Assembly (NCBI GenBank): GCA_024743175.1
Contig: JANSXA010000002.1
Span: 496,001-560,000, forward strand
Direction: 5' to 3'
Source of the DNA: Pseudomonadaceae bacterium
GTDB taxonomy: Bacteria; Pseudomonadota; Gammaproteobacteria; Pseudomonadales; Azotimanducaceae
DNA length: 64,000 bases
Below the pieces are notes generated by a model. That model was not told the origin of the DNA. It saw only the letters and a list, made by a program, of their open reading frames with translations, and did no database searches. Below, in pieces: positions 18,359 to 28,521 of the stretch. A program made the translations under genes and the position numbers. Each line of letters opens with the position of its first letter. The stretch's first letter is position 1.

Positions 18359-19015
18359 CTAGCTGCTGCGTTTTTCTTCTGCCTGCTTTGATATTTTGTC
18401 CCACTGCGCGCGAAAATCTTCTGTTGAATTCACCCGTGGGTAATCAGCCTCAGGCACTGGCACCTGCAGGAATTCACACAGCGGCTCCCAGCCGTCGCCG
18501 GGTTCATAAACCAGCAACTTCGCAGCCGGTACTTCGTCAATGACCTGTTGATTGTGTTTTTCAAACTGGCTGATAACAAAGTCTTTGTCATCCATGCGGC
18601 CGTCAAAGATACCGTCCCAGATCAAACCAAAGACCATGGCCGAGCGGAGCTTACCTGCAGGATCTTCACTGGCTGCACCCGCTTTTGAACTGGGCCAGAT
18701 CGTATTCATAATACTGGCGTACCACTTCTCAGGGTCGCGGCGACTCAGGATAACTTTCGCGTCTGGGAACGCAACCATCTGTTCACGCCAGAAATTACAG
18801 GACGGCCAGTCTACCGAGGCCTGATAGCCTTCGAACAGCTGATGCCAATCCGGTTCAATGCCATCAGCAAGATCTTTCCAGATTTGTGCATGGGTAGGAT
18901 TCAGGTGCACCTCCATCATGTGGTAACACTTATCAAACCCCAACATTTCCAATCCGTGTTTCAGTGAGAGGGTGCCGGTGCGACCGAATCCTGCACCGAT
19001 GACTTTTATGCTCAT
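18359..19015 (-). CDS. Sulfotransferase-family protein (short, P-loop type)
   Basis: 218 residues. The N-terminal P-loop GAGFGRTGTLSLKHGLEMLG matches the 5'-phosphosulfate-binding region of the bacterial/eukaryotic family Sulfotransfer_4, and the SRRDPEKWYAS segment matches the 3'-phosphate-binding region. It presumably transfers sulfate from PAPS. No signal peptide, so it should be cytosolic. It converges with the NUDIX gene, 9 bases apart, with no terminator seen. Confidence 0.85.
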   Translation of the reverse strand: MSIKVIGAGFGRTGTLSLKHGLEMLGFDKCYHMMEVHLNPTHAQIWKDLADGIEPDWHQLFEGYQASVDWPSCNFWREQMVAFPDAKVILSRRDPEKWYASIMNTIWPSSKAGAASEDPAGKLRSAMVFGLIWDGIFDGRMDDKDFVISQFEKHNQQVIDEVPAAKLLVYEPGDGWEPLCEFLQVPVPEADYPRVNSTEDFRAQWDKISKQAEEKRSS

Positions 19016-19075
19016 GGCTAATTCCTTATCCGAGGCGCTTTGCTCGTTTATCTATCAAGCTGAGAACGAAGCAAC

Positions 19076-20224
19076 CTATGGTGTGGGACCCAGGTACTCA
19101 ACGCAAGCTTCTGCAAAACTTATGGAGGGGTGTACGGCTACCGGTATCAGACATAACTGCTCAGGGTCATCTCGCCATTGCCACTGCCAGGGGCTGGGAT
19201 CCGGGCGAGCAGGTAAGCCTGGTGCGACTCTACCAGCATAGATGTCACCCAGAGCGGCGAAGACACGAGCATAAACCCAGGTCTCCTGTAGAGTGGTCAC
19301 GTAGGATGTAAACGCCGGTCCAAAGGAGCTGTCTTTACCAAAGCTGAAAAGTGGTTGCTGGACCGCTCCGGAACCAGCCAGATCCACGCCTTGCGACCAG
19401 AATGCAGAGAAGGTGCGCTCACTCAGCTCGCTCCAAAGATCGATCATCAATCGGTACTCTGCAAAGAAAGACTCAAGCGTCACGCCTTCGTCCAAATTAG
19501 ACAGCGCATCATCGGGAACGCGACGTGCAAGCTCTTCCACTAGCAGAAACTCATATTCAAGACCAGGACGCAGGCTTTTATTCGCCTCATCTACTAACAG
19601 CTGTTGAATCCGCAGCGCTGCGTTACGGTTGTTGTCAGCACCCAACTGCCAAAGCACTTGATGAGCTACGACATTGCCGATACCAATCAATGCAGTCGAT
19701 ATCATTTCTTCTCTTAAAGACTGACTCTTACTGGATAGTCGGCGGGAGTGACGCATTAAGGTAAGTGTATCTTTAACATCTATCGCGCCGCGCGTTGCGT
19801 ACTGATGAAGCGGCCATTGCCAGGATGCATCGATCAAACTGTGGAATTCATATTTACTCGGAACACCCGCCTCAAAATCCTTCGGATTGTAGGCAGGCTC
19901 AAACCCTTCCATCACCGCCCAGTAGTTCTGCCAGTACAACGGGTTGTTTGGCAGTACCCGTTGAGCCAGGGCGCGATTCTGACGAATGTATGCCAGGCAC
20001 TCCGCTGTCACCGCATAACACTGCTCGAAAAACGTCTCACGGGCAGGATCATCAGCAAAGATAGGATCAAGAGTTGGCGGTGTCTGGTTGAATCGCTGCA
20101 GGAGTTCCAGACTTGAAAGTCCTGTTACCGACACATCAGCACTATTATCGGCTGGCGCAGCAGGCTCGCCCGAGGCCGTTAGAGCGCACAGGATGACTGA
20201 CACCATCAATACTGATCGAAACAT
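19076..20224 (-). CDS. Exported protein of unknown function
   Basis: 382 residues from ATG 20224, which is preceded by AAAGAGG at a good distance. A 43-residue upstream extension is open but would overlap the symporter start at 20331, so it is rejected. A signal peptide (FRSVLMVSVILCALTASG) precedes an alpha-helical mature part rich in Leu, Arg and aromatic residues, with cysteines at CYAVTAECLAY and near the C-terminus (QLCLIP and ACVEYL). It probably faces the periplasm. No family recognised. It has its own promoter in the gap shared with the divergent symporter. Confidence 0.75.
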   Translation of the reverse strand: MFRSVLMVSVILCALTASGEPAAPADNSADVSVTGLSSLELLQRFNQTPPTLDPIFADDPARETFFEQCYAVTAECLAYIRQNRALAQRVLPNNPLYWQNYWAVMEGFEPAYNPKDFEAGVPSKYEFHSLIDASWQWPLHQYATRGAIDVKDTLTLMRHSRRLSSKSQSLREEMISTALIGIGNVVAHQVLWQLGADNNRNAALRIQQLLVDEANKSLRPGLEYEFLLVEELARRVPDDALSNLDEGVTLESFFAEYRLMIDLWSELSERTFSAFWSQGVDLAGSGAVQQPLFSFGKDSSFGPAFTSYVTTLQETWVYARVFAALGDIYAGRVAPGLPARPDPSPWQWQWRDDPEQLCLIPVAVHPSISFAEACVEYLGPTP

Positions 20225-20330
20225 CTCGCTCGCCTCTTTAGAGCAACCGGCAATCGATTGCAATTCGTGCGCTTGCGCGCCGGATATGTAACTATCGGCC
20301 AATATAACAAGAACAACATTAGGGGCACCA

Positions 20331-21785
20331 ATGCATCCATTGGACTTTGCCATTGTCGCCGGCTACCTGATTCTGATTACCTTTGTTGGCGTGCGGCTGT
20401 CCGGTCGGGTGAAAAATGCCAAAGATTTCTTTCTCGCCGGCAAGTCCCTGGCCTGGTGGGTTATCGGTTTGTCTATTATCGGTACCAATATAGGCGCTAA
20501 CAGCTATGTTGGCGCGGCGGGTAATGCGTTTAACATTGGCATAGCGCAAGCCAATTTCGAATGGATAGGCGCCATTCCAGCAATGATCATTGCTGCGCTG
20601 GTATTTATCCCCCTCTACTGGAAAGCCGGCGTGTACTCAATTCCCGAATATCTGGGCTTACGTTACAACCCGGCGGTTCGCGTCACTGCAGCGGTAATCA
20701 CCAGCGTCGTCACAGTGTTTGCGATTGGCGTTGCTTTATGGGCGATAGCCCTGACCTTACAGACTTACCTCGACTGGCCTATCTGGGTGGGCATTGTTGT
20801 TACGGGTACGGTGGTGGGCGCTTACAGCATCGCCGGTGGTCTTGCGGCGGTTGCGTTCACTGACACGTTACAGGTCTGCATCATGTTCATTGGCGGACTT
20901 GTTATTGTCGGGCTCGGTATTTCTGAGACTGGCGGCTTTACAGGCTTTGCCGAAACTCTAACCCGGGACAACCCGAATCATCTGCAGGCTTATCTGCCTG
21001 CGGATCATGAGAGCTTCCCGTGGCCCGGCGTATTGCTGGGTCTCGGGCTGGTGTTATCACCGGCTTACTGGTGCGCGGGACAGGCGATTCTGCAACGCAC
21101 CCTTGGGGCTAAAACTCAGTGGGATGCCAGCGCGGGCATGATGTTTGCCGCGTTTGGCAAAATGTTTATTCCGCTACTTGTGGTGTTCCCGGGATTGCTG
21201 GCGCTGGTGATGAAAGCACAGATTGAGTACCCGGACATGGCCCTGCCCTGGGTGATCAAAAACGTGCTGCCACCGGGCATTTCCGGCCTTATGTTCATCG
21301 CGATCATCGCCGCCCTGCAGTCCACCATCGATTCCGGGGTGAACTCCACCTCGCTGATGATCACCCGGGACATCCGCCACGTACTGATCAAAAACCCGAA
21401 ACCCGAGAACGATCTTAAAATTGGCCGCTATCTGACCCTGATCCTGCTGCTGCTTGCCATGTGTACCGCGCCCCTGGTGGCTAACATGGGCGGCATCTTT
21501 ACCTTCATCCAGACCATCCTTTCCCTGTTTCAGGGTCCGATGCTGGCGCTTCTGCTGCTCGGTGCATTTACCACCCGGGCCACTCCACAGGCTGGTCTGT
21601 GGACACTGATCAGTGGCGTGGTGATATCGTCGATGATGTTATGGGCAGGTATGAACATGTTGTATGTTGCGTTTTACAGCTTTATTTACAGCCTGGCAGC
21701 ATTATGGATCTTGAGTTTCATCACCCCTGCTCACCCTGAGTCCGACCTCAGCAAACTGACCTACTCACCCTGGAGGCGCGCCTGA
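20331..21785 (+). CDS. Sodium/solute symporter (SSS family)
   Basis: 484 residues with about 13-14 membrane segments. The N-terminal region YLILITFVGVRLSGR, KNAKDFFLAGKSLAWW and IGTNIGANSYVG, and later SIPEYLGLRYN, are characteristic of sodium:solute symporters of the SGLT fold. The AGGxxxVxxTD core is present (AGGLAAVAFTDTLQ). The substrate cannot be read; sugars or organic acids are typical. Its stop overlaps the start of a 66-aa membrane protein (TGATG), so the two are translationally coupled. Confidence 0.92.
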   Translation: MHPLDFAIVAGYLILITFVGVRLSGRVKNAKDFFLAGKSLAWWVIGLSIIGTNIGANSYVGAAGNAFNIGIAQANFEWIGAIPAMIIAALVFIPLYWKAGVYSIPEYLGLRYNPAVRVTAAVITSVVTVFAIGVALWAIALTLQTYLDWPIWVGIVVTGTVVGAYSIAGGLAAVAFTDTLQVCIMFIGGLVIVGLGISETGGFTGFAETLTRDNPNHLQAYLPADHESFPWPGVLLGLGLVLSPAYWCAGQAILQRTLGAKTQWDASAGMMFAAFGKMFIPLLVVFPGLLALVMKAQIEYPDMALPWVIKNVLPPGISGLMFIAIIAALQSTIDSGVNSTSLMITRDIRHVLIKNPKPENDLKIGRYLTLILLLLAMCTAPLVANMGGIFTFIQTILSLFQGPMLALLLLGAFTTRATPQAGLWTLISGVVISSMMLWAGMNMLYVAFYSFIYSLAALWILSFITPAHPESDLSKLTYSPWRRA

Positions 21786-21985
21786 TGGATCTGTCTTCCC
21801 TGCCCGTTGCCTGGGCCAACTACCTGTCAATCTTCGGCTTTCTGGTACTCGGCGTCCTGGTCTGGCTTATTCCCAACACAGTCATTTTCACCGAGGCACC
21901 TGATCAATCGCGCTGGCGGGATATGCGATTGTGGGCCTCTGTATTAATTGCCATGCAACTGGTGTTGTACACCTTGTTCGATTAA
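21785..21985 (+). CDS. 66-aa membrane protein coupled to the SSS symporter
   Basis: 66 residues with two hydrophobic helices (residues about 12-30 and 46-64) separated by a short acidic, charged loop (TEAPDQSRWRDMR). The ATG overlaps the symporter stop in TGATG, the classical arrangement of translationally coupled subunits. No known domain recognised; it does not resemble the DUF4212 small subunit as I remember it. The lactonase gene follows after 11 bases. Confidence 0.75.
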   Translation: MDLSSLPVAWANYLSIFGFLVLGVLVWLIPNTVIFTEAPDQSRWRDMRLWASVLIAMQLVLYTLFD

Positions 21986-21996
21986 GGAGCGTTGTT

Positions 21997-22827
21997 TTGC
22001 GTTTATCTATTACCCTCATTGCCCTGGTTTTTGCCGGCGCGCTCAGCATGTCAGCGTCTGCGGCACCCAGAGTCTACGTCTTCAACTGCGGCAGCATAAA
22101 CATTACTGACGTGGCCAGCTTCGGCCTGACAAACGAAGAAACCGACGTACGCGATTTATTTGTACCCTGTTATCTGATCGAAAATGGTGATCAGCGCCTG
22201 TTCTGGGACGGCGGCTTGCCGCTGAGCCTGGTTGGCAGTAAAGATCTGGAACTGGAACCCGGCATGAAGGTGTCATACCCGCGCTCAGTGCTGGACCAGC
22301 TGCAGGACATCAATTTAACACCTGCCGATATTGATCTGGTGGCTTTTTCTCATTTCCACTTTGATCATATTGGCGCGGCAGGTGCTTTTGCAGACAGCAC
22401 GCTGCTGATCAATAAACGTGAATACACGGCTGCATTCCTGCAGGCTGATCAGTACGAGATATTTGATCCAAGCCTTTACAGCAAACTTGCCGACGCAGAT
22501 CGCATTGAACTCACCGATGCAGACTACGATGTGTTTGGTGATGGCTCTGTCATCCTTATTTCAGCCCCAGGACATACACCCGGACACCAGGTACTGCTGG
22601 TGAAACTCGAAAACACCGGTCCGATATTGCTGTCAGGTGACCTGTATCACTTTGAATTCAATCGCCGACATCAGCGCGTACCGGCGTTCAACACCGACAA
22701 AGCACAGACGCTTAAAGCCATGCAGAAAATCGAGCAGCGTCTGGAAGCCGAAGGTGCCACTCTGTGGCTGGAGCACAGCCAGGCGCTGGCAGACAGTTTG
22801 AACCTGGCGCCAGCCTTCTACGACTAG
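21997..22827 (+). CDS. Exported metallo-beta-lactamase-fold hydrolase (acyl-homoserine lactonase-like)
   Basis: 276 residues from TTG 21997, with AAGGAG seven bases upstream. A signal peptide (LIALVFAGALSMSASA) directs export. The zinc motif HFHFDH (His119, His121, Asp123, His124), a later PGHTPGHQ His, the Asp in SGDLYHF and a C-terminal His in LEHSQ complete the binuclear site. The pattern fits the N-acyl homoserine lactonase family, but lactone specificity is not provable. It may process compounds before the symporter imports products. It converges with the amidohydrolase gene. Confidence 0.87.
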   Translation: MRLSITLIALVFAGALSMSASAAPRVYVFNCGSINITDVASFGLTNEETDVRDLFVPCYLIENGDQRLFWDGGLPLSLVGSKDLELEPGMKVSYPRSVLDQLQDINLTPADIDLVAFSHFHFDHIGAAGAFADSTLLINKREYTAAFLQADQYEIFDPSLYSKLADADRIELTDADYDVFGDGSVILISAPGHTPGHQVLLVKLENTGPILLSGDLYHFEFNRRHQRVPAFNTDKAQTLKAMQKIEQRLEAEGATLWLEHSQALADSLNLAPAFYD

Positions 22828-22836
22828 CCACTACTT

Positions 22837-22864
22837 CCTGTAGTACTACCCTGTAGTACTACAG
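22837..22864. repeat. Two adjacent copies of a 13-bp palindromic unit
   Basis: The unit CCTGTAGTACTAC occurs at 22837-22849 and again directly at 22850-22862. Each contains the perfect 10-bp palindrome GTAGTACTAC, and the second copy extends to the 14-bp palindrome CTGTAGTACTACAG. It lies between convergent genes, and the amidohydrolase stop codon falls inside the second copy. It could fold into a hairpin in either transcript, but there is no T-run. Confidence 0.7.
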
Positions 22865-23854
22865 CCGATAAGCTTCAACCGCCGTATCGTGAAACAGGCG
22901 GCGCTTGTCTTCGGCACTGTGGTCCGCTGCAATCTTCTTGAATGCGTTCCATAAAACCGCGTAAGAACAACTCTGCTTGTCTACCGGGAAGTTACTCTCA
23001 AACATGCAGCGCTCAGGGCCAAACAGTTCAATGGCTGCGCGATGATAACGACCGGTTGCAGCCACAATTTCATCTGAGGTCGCCGGCGTGTCGCGTTTAT
23101 GCCAGCCAAAGCCGTTGATGGGCATGACAATGCCTCCCAGTTTGGCATACACATTTTTACACTCAGCAAGGCTTTGCACATCCAGTTGCCACTGCGCATA
23201 TATCTCATCGGCGCGACCTGCATAAGGGCCTATGCCTAACGGACCGCCAAAGTGGTCAAGGATAATTGTGGTGTCCGGAAAAGCTTTTGCCAGATCGGTA
23301 AGCTCGGGTATCTGCGGGTGATAGAGCCATGCATCAAAGCTCAACCCGCGCCTGCCAAGCTCAGCAAAACCGACACGAAAGTTGTCCTGTAGAAACAAGC
23401 TCTCACACGGATCAGTATGAGAGTTCCGCACACCTTTATCCGCATCCCAACCCGCGGCGTGCCGTATGCCCCGAAAACGTTGTGACGCGGCCATGTGAGC
23501 GTCCAGCACAGGCCCCACCTGCTCCCCCAACGTCAGGTCTGCATAACTCACAATACCCGCACACGCGCGTATGTCTCCGTAGCGGCCACTGGCTGACATC
23601 GCAGCAACACCATTCACAAACTCTGTCTCACCCACCGGCCGCATGGATTCCGGTCCGTCAGCCCGGTACATGGCGGCACATTCAACAAATACGGTACTGA
23701 CCACATTATGCCCGGCACCGGTATCTGCCAGCAGCTCTGGCAGCAGATAAGGGTTGTTGTCATCATCCCAGAGGTGATGATGGGGATCACAAATCGGCAA
23801 GTCCGGTTCAATGATCGCTTCGCGTACCTGTGCCAGCCACTGGGCTCTGTCCAT
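22859..23854 (-). CDS. Amidohydrolase (TIM-barrel, fuconolactonase-like)
   Basis: 331 residues. The N-terminal metal motif CDPHHHLWDD is typical of the amidohydrolase_2 family. Later segments ILDHFGGPLG and MFESNFPVD carry the conserved His and Asp/Asn of that barrel. GAGGGAACAACT precedes the ATG. It converges with the lactonase gene. The pairing of an exported lactonase with a cytosolic lactonase-like amidohydrolase suggests sugar-acid or lactone use, which is inference. The gene is bounded on both sides by short exact duplications. Confidence 0.87.
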   Translation of the reverse strand: MDRAQWLAQVREAIIEPDLPICDPHHHLWDDDNNPYLLPELLADTGAGHNVVSTVFVECAAMYRADGPESMRPVGETEFVNGVAAMSASGRYGDIRACAGIVSYADLTLGEQVGPVLDAHMAASQRFRGIRHAAGWDADKGVRNSHTDPCESLFLQDNFRVGFAELGRRGLSFDAWLYHPQIPELTDLAKAFPDTTIILDHFGGPLGIGPYAGRADEIYAQWQLDVQSLAECKNVYAKLGGIVMPINGFGWHKRDTPATSDEIVAATGRYHRAAIELFGPERCMFESNFPVDKQSCSYAVLWNAFKKIAADHSAEDKRRLFHDTAVEAYRL

Positions 23855-23868
23855 AGTTGTTCCCTCTG

Positions 23869-25143
<1,275 letters not shown>

Positions 25144-25149
25144 TTAAAC

Positions 25150-26961
25150 ATGCGACCGGCTCTCTGGTTCAAGATGGGGTTACGGGAATGGCCAGGCTAC
25201 CTGCCCCTTATCCCCATTCTGCAGCACTACAAGCGAGATGACTTCAGCCACGATCTGATTGCCGGGCTGATCGTCGGTATGGTGACTATTCCGCAGGCAG
25301 TTGCCTATGCTTTTCTTGCCGGGGTGCCGCCGGAGGCTGGCTTGTACGCCTGTCTGGTGCCCATGGTGTTGTACGCACTATTCGGCAGCAGCCGGCAAAT
25401 GGTGGTGGGGCCGGTTGCAGTCGCCGCTCTGCTGGTTGCCGCAACCGTGAGTGAGTACGCGCCAAAATACAGCGAAGAATATCTGCAGATCACCACCATC
25501 ATCTGCCTGCAGGCGGGTCTGTTTCTATGGATCTTACGCCTGTCGCGCATGGGCGGCCTGGTTAACCTCTTAAGCCACCCGGTGATTACCGGTTTTGTTA
25601 ACGCCGCTGCAATTCTGATTATTGTCAGTCAGATTCCCGCTTTCACCGGCATTGAGAGTGAATCATCTCAGCCCCTGGCGGTGATCACCGCGCTGATCAC
25701 CGCATTACCGCAGATTGACAGGCTGACCCTGGTTACCGGCGCCGTGGCGCTCACGCTGCTGCTTGCCTGGCCGCGCATCCTGCCGCCTCTGAGTCGAATC
25801 GTGGGCATGACGATTGACGATACTCATCCCGCTACCAAGGTGGGTCCAATGCTCGTTGCCACCATTGCTGTCGTCTGGGCAACGCTCAGCGGCGCCGACC
25901 AGCAACTGGCAACTGTCGGGGTTGTACCTGCAGGATTACCGGAAGTGTCACCACCACCACTCGATCTTGAATTGTGGCTCGCCCTGTTACCTGCTTCGGT
26001 GGTTATCGCCCTGGTGTCCTATGTGGAAAGCTATTCCATCGGTGCCACCCTTGCCGCCCGTAAACAGACGCGGGTGAATTCCCATCAGGAACTGATTGCC
26101 ATTGGCGCCGCAAACATTGGTGCAGCCTTCACCGGCGCATACCCGGTAGCCGGCAGTTTTTCACGCTCCAGCGTGAACTTTCTCAGCGGCGGCCGCACCC
26201 CGGTCAGCAGTCTGGTTTGCGCGGCGGTGATTGTTGTTGTGCTGTTGTTTTTCACCCAGTTATTCAGCGCCCTGCCGCACGCAGTCCTGGCTGCCATTGT
26301 CATGGTCTCTGTGGTGGGACTGATGGATTTGAAAAGCTCCCGCCATCATTGGGCTATCCATCGCCACGATACACTGACAGAAATTGCCACCATGCTGATG
26401 GTGCTGTTTCTTGGTGTAGAGGTGGGTCTGGCCGCGGGGGTACTGTTGTCTATCGCGTTTTTTATCCGCACTTCAAGTCGACCCAACATCACCCAGGTTG
26501 GCCGACTGGCTGACACAGAACATTTCCGATCCATCAAACGCTACGACGTCGAGACACTTCCCGGGGTGCTGGCTCTACGCGTCGACGAAAATATTTATTT
26601 TGCCAACGCTGTACAGATTGAAGACAAATTCATGAAACGTGCCCAGCGACGCATAGGTACCCAACACCTGCTGATCGTCTGCGGCTCCGTGAATACGATT
26701 GATGCCACCGGATTGCAGATGTTGATCCGACTGAACAACAATCTCAAAGAAGCAGGTATCACTTTGAGTTTGAGTGACCTGAAAGGCACCCTGCTGCCGC
26801 ACCTGAACGCAGCAGGACTCGGAGATATACTTACCGGCCAGATCTTCTTCAGCACCGACCGCGCCATGCGCTATTTTGCCGACGAGGCCAAAGCAAAAGC
26901 CGAAGAGAGTAAAAATTCCGAGGACACTGAGCAACCACCAGATCAACAGCAGACGAGCTGA
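25150..26961 (+). CDS. SulP-family inorganic anion transporter with STAS domain
   Basis: 603 residues from ATG 25150. The N-terminal two-thirds has 12 or so membrane spans, with DLIAGLIVGMVTIPQAVAYAFLAGVPPEAGLYA, the SulP signature. The last 130 residues form a cytosolic STAS domain (segment VCGSVNTIDATGLQMLIRL). Typical substrates are sulfate or bicarbonate. The tail is Lys/Glu-rich. lptG begins 9 bases after the stop. An upstream open extension lacks a ribosome site and was rejected. Confidence 0.92.
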   Translation: MRPALWFKMGLREWPGYLPLIPILQHYKRDDFSHDLIAGLIVGMVTIPQAVAYAFLAGVPPEAGLYACLVPMVLYALFGSSRQMVVGPVAVAALLVAATVSEYAPKYSEEYLQITTIICLQAGLFLWILRLSRMGGLVNLLSHPVITGFVNAAAILIIVSQIPAFTGIESESSQPLAVITALITALPQIDRLTLVTGAVALTLLLAWPRILPPLSRIVGMTIDDTHPATKVGPMLVATIAVVWATLSGADQQLATVGVVPAGLPEVSPPPLDLELWLALLPASVVIALVSYVESYSIGATLAARKQTRVNSHQELIAIGAANIGAAFTGAYPVAGSFSRSSVNFLSGGRTPVSSLVCAAVIVVVLLFFTQLFSALPHAVLAAIVMVSVVGLMDLKSSRHHWAIHRHDTLTEIATMLMVLFLGVEVGLAAGVLLSIAFFIRTSSRPNITQVGRLADTEHFRSIKRYDVETLPGVLALRVDENIYFANAVQIEDKFMKRAQRRIGTQHLLIVCGSVNTIDATGLQMLIRLNNNLKEAGITLSLSDLKGTLLPHLNAAGLGDILTGQIFFSTDRAMRYFADEAKAKAEESKNSEDTEQPPDQQQTS

Positions 26962-26970
26962 GTACACGCC

Positions 26971-28041
26971 ATGGGTACACTGGACAGATACATAACCGGT
27001 CACGCCAATCGCGCCATATTTGTGGTTATCGCCGTACTGTTGAGTCTGATCACCCTGTTTGCTTTGTTTGAAGAAATGGATGAAAGCCAGGTGACCTACG
27101 GTTTATGGGAAGCTGGCGTTTACGTGCTGCAGACTCTGCCTCGTCGCTTCGATGAAATTCTGGTCTACGGACTTTTTCTGGGTTACCTGATTGCGCTGGG
27201 CAGCCTCGCTGAATCAAACGAACTCACCATCTGCAGGGTGTCGGGCATGTCGGCTCAACGGCTCTGTCAGGCGCTGGCACCGTCAATGATTCTGTGGCTG
27301 GCATTAAGCGTCATTGTTGCTGAATTCATCGCACCTGCCAGTGAACGAACAGCTGAAGTGGGCAAACTGCAGGCACAGTATGGCGACGACGCGCTGGGGT
27401 TGATGGGTGGCTTGTGGCTGCGGGACCAGCAACTGTATATGCGCTTGAACGCCATAGACGAAGAAGGTCAGATCTGGGGTATAGAGCAACTCTGGCTGGA
27501 TGATGATAAACAGCTGCAGACCACCATATCTGCAGCTTCCGGGCGCTACTCGGAAAGTGAAAAGAACTGGCTGCTGCAGGACGTGACCAGAACACAACTC
27601 ATCAACGGATCGGCAACACAACAGACCCTGACCGAATGGGAGTGGGACAATCCAATCACCCCGGAGCTGCTGGCAAGCCAGGCCTTTCTGGAGCCAAACA
27701 AGATGTCTATGGCTGCACTTTACCGTCAGATTGCGTTTGCGCGCTCCCAGAGCCTGGGCGTCTCCGAATACGAACTGGCGTTCTGGAACCGGGTCTTGAA
27801 ACCGCTGACCTTTCTCGGCCTGACGCTGTTTGCACTGGCGGTGGTCATCGGACCACTGCGCGAAGTGGGTATGGGACTGCGACTGACTTTTGGCATATTT
27901 GCCGGACTGGGGTTCAAGTACTTGCAGGACCTGTTTGCTCCTGCAGCTATTGTGTTCAACATTCCCGCGCTGATCGCTATTCTGATTCCGATAGCCGTCT
28001 ACTGGTTTGCAGCGATTGCCTTGATCCGTAAAAACGCTTGA
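26971..28041 (+). CDS. lptG: LPS export ABC permease LptG
   Basis: 356 residues, normal length for the family. The N-terminus LDRYITG and the C-terminal membrane segment GPLREVGMGLRLTFGIFAGLGFKYL correspond to LptG rather than LptF. Six membrane segments flank a periplasmic beta-jellyroll domain (about residues 100-250, GLWLRDQQLYM). It would work with LptF and LptB2 to extract LPS from the inner membrane. No lptF lies beside it; usually the two are adjacent. It is co-oriented with the SulP gene. Confidence 0.88.
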   Translation: MGTLDRYITGHANRAIFVVIAVLLSLITLFALFEEMDESQVTYGLWEAGVYVLQTLPRRFDEILVYGLFLGYLIALGSLAESNELTICRVSGMSAQRLCQALAPSMILWLALSVIVAEFIAPASERTAEVGKLQAQYGDDALGLMGGLWLRDQQLYMRLNAIDEEGQIWGIEQLWLDDDKQLQTTISAASGRYSESEKNWLLQDVTRTQLINGSATQQTLTEWEWDNPITPELLASQAFLEPNKMSMAALYRQIAFARSQSLGVSEYELAFWNRVLKPLTFLGLTLFALAVVIGPLREVGMGLRLTFGIFAGLGFKYLQDLFAPAAIVFNIPALIAILIPIAVYWFAAIALIRKNA

Positions 28042-28050
28042 GCCGCGGCC

Positions 28051-28521
28051 TCAATTGATCTGGCGATAACCGCGCTGCGCGTAGTCAAAGTCATGCAGCT
28101 CGGCATTGGCCGGGCTGTGCAGATAATAATTGTTGTGATACGAGCGTATTTCCGCAATTTTGTTTTCTGCAAATACATACCACTCGCTACCGCGCAGCAG
28201 TTCCACTTCACCACTCTCACGCTTCGCAGCAGGCACCCAGGACATACTCCATTCAATGACCGCTTCCGGTTCCTGTATAAGCGCATGATCCAGCACCCAG
28301 TTCGCCTGGGTTTTTGGCGCCACCTTAGACCAATAGTTAGCCAGTTCCCGGGCTCCACGAACAGCACTGTGATCAACAAAATAATGAACCACATCGTCGG
28401 TGAACGTCGACATCATCAATTCCACGTCATAGGTGTTACAGCCATGATAGTAGCGGTTGATCAGATCAATATAAGCGTGCCCTGATGTGCGCGGCTTAAG
28501 CATCTCGTCCCAGTTCCGCAT
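28051..28521 (-). CDS. SnoaL-like NTF2-fold protein
   Basis: 156 residues, single NTF2-like domain with the helix-strand pattern INRYYHGCNTYDVELMMSTFTDDVVHYF followed by EWSMSW and the Tyr-rich YHNNYYLH. Family members act as small isomerases, hydrolases or binding proteins. Its start overlaps the end of the crotonase gene by 26 bases, so the two are coupled. Substrate not readable. Confidence 0.8.
   Translation of the reverse strand: MRNWDEMLKPRTSGHAYIDLINRYYHGCNTYDVELMMSTFTDDVVHYFVDHSAVRGARELANYWSKVAPKTQANWVLDHALIQEPEAVIEWSMSWVPAAKRESGEVELLRGSEWYVFAENKIAEIRSYHNNYYLHSPANAELHDFDYAQRGYRQIN

Noticed and set aside
20225-20353. Extension of the 382-aa exported protein to 20353
   Set aside because: It overlaps the symporter start and lacks a ribosome site; ATG 20224 has a good one and a signal peptide.
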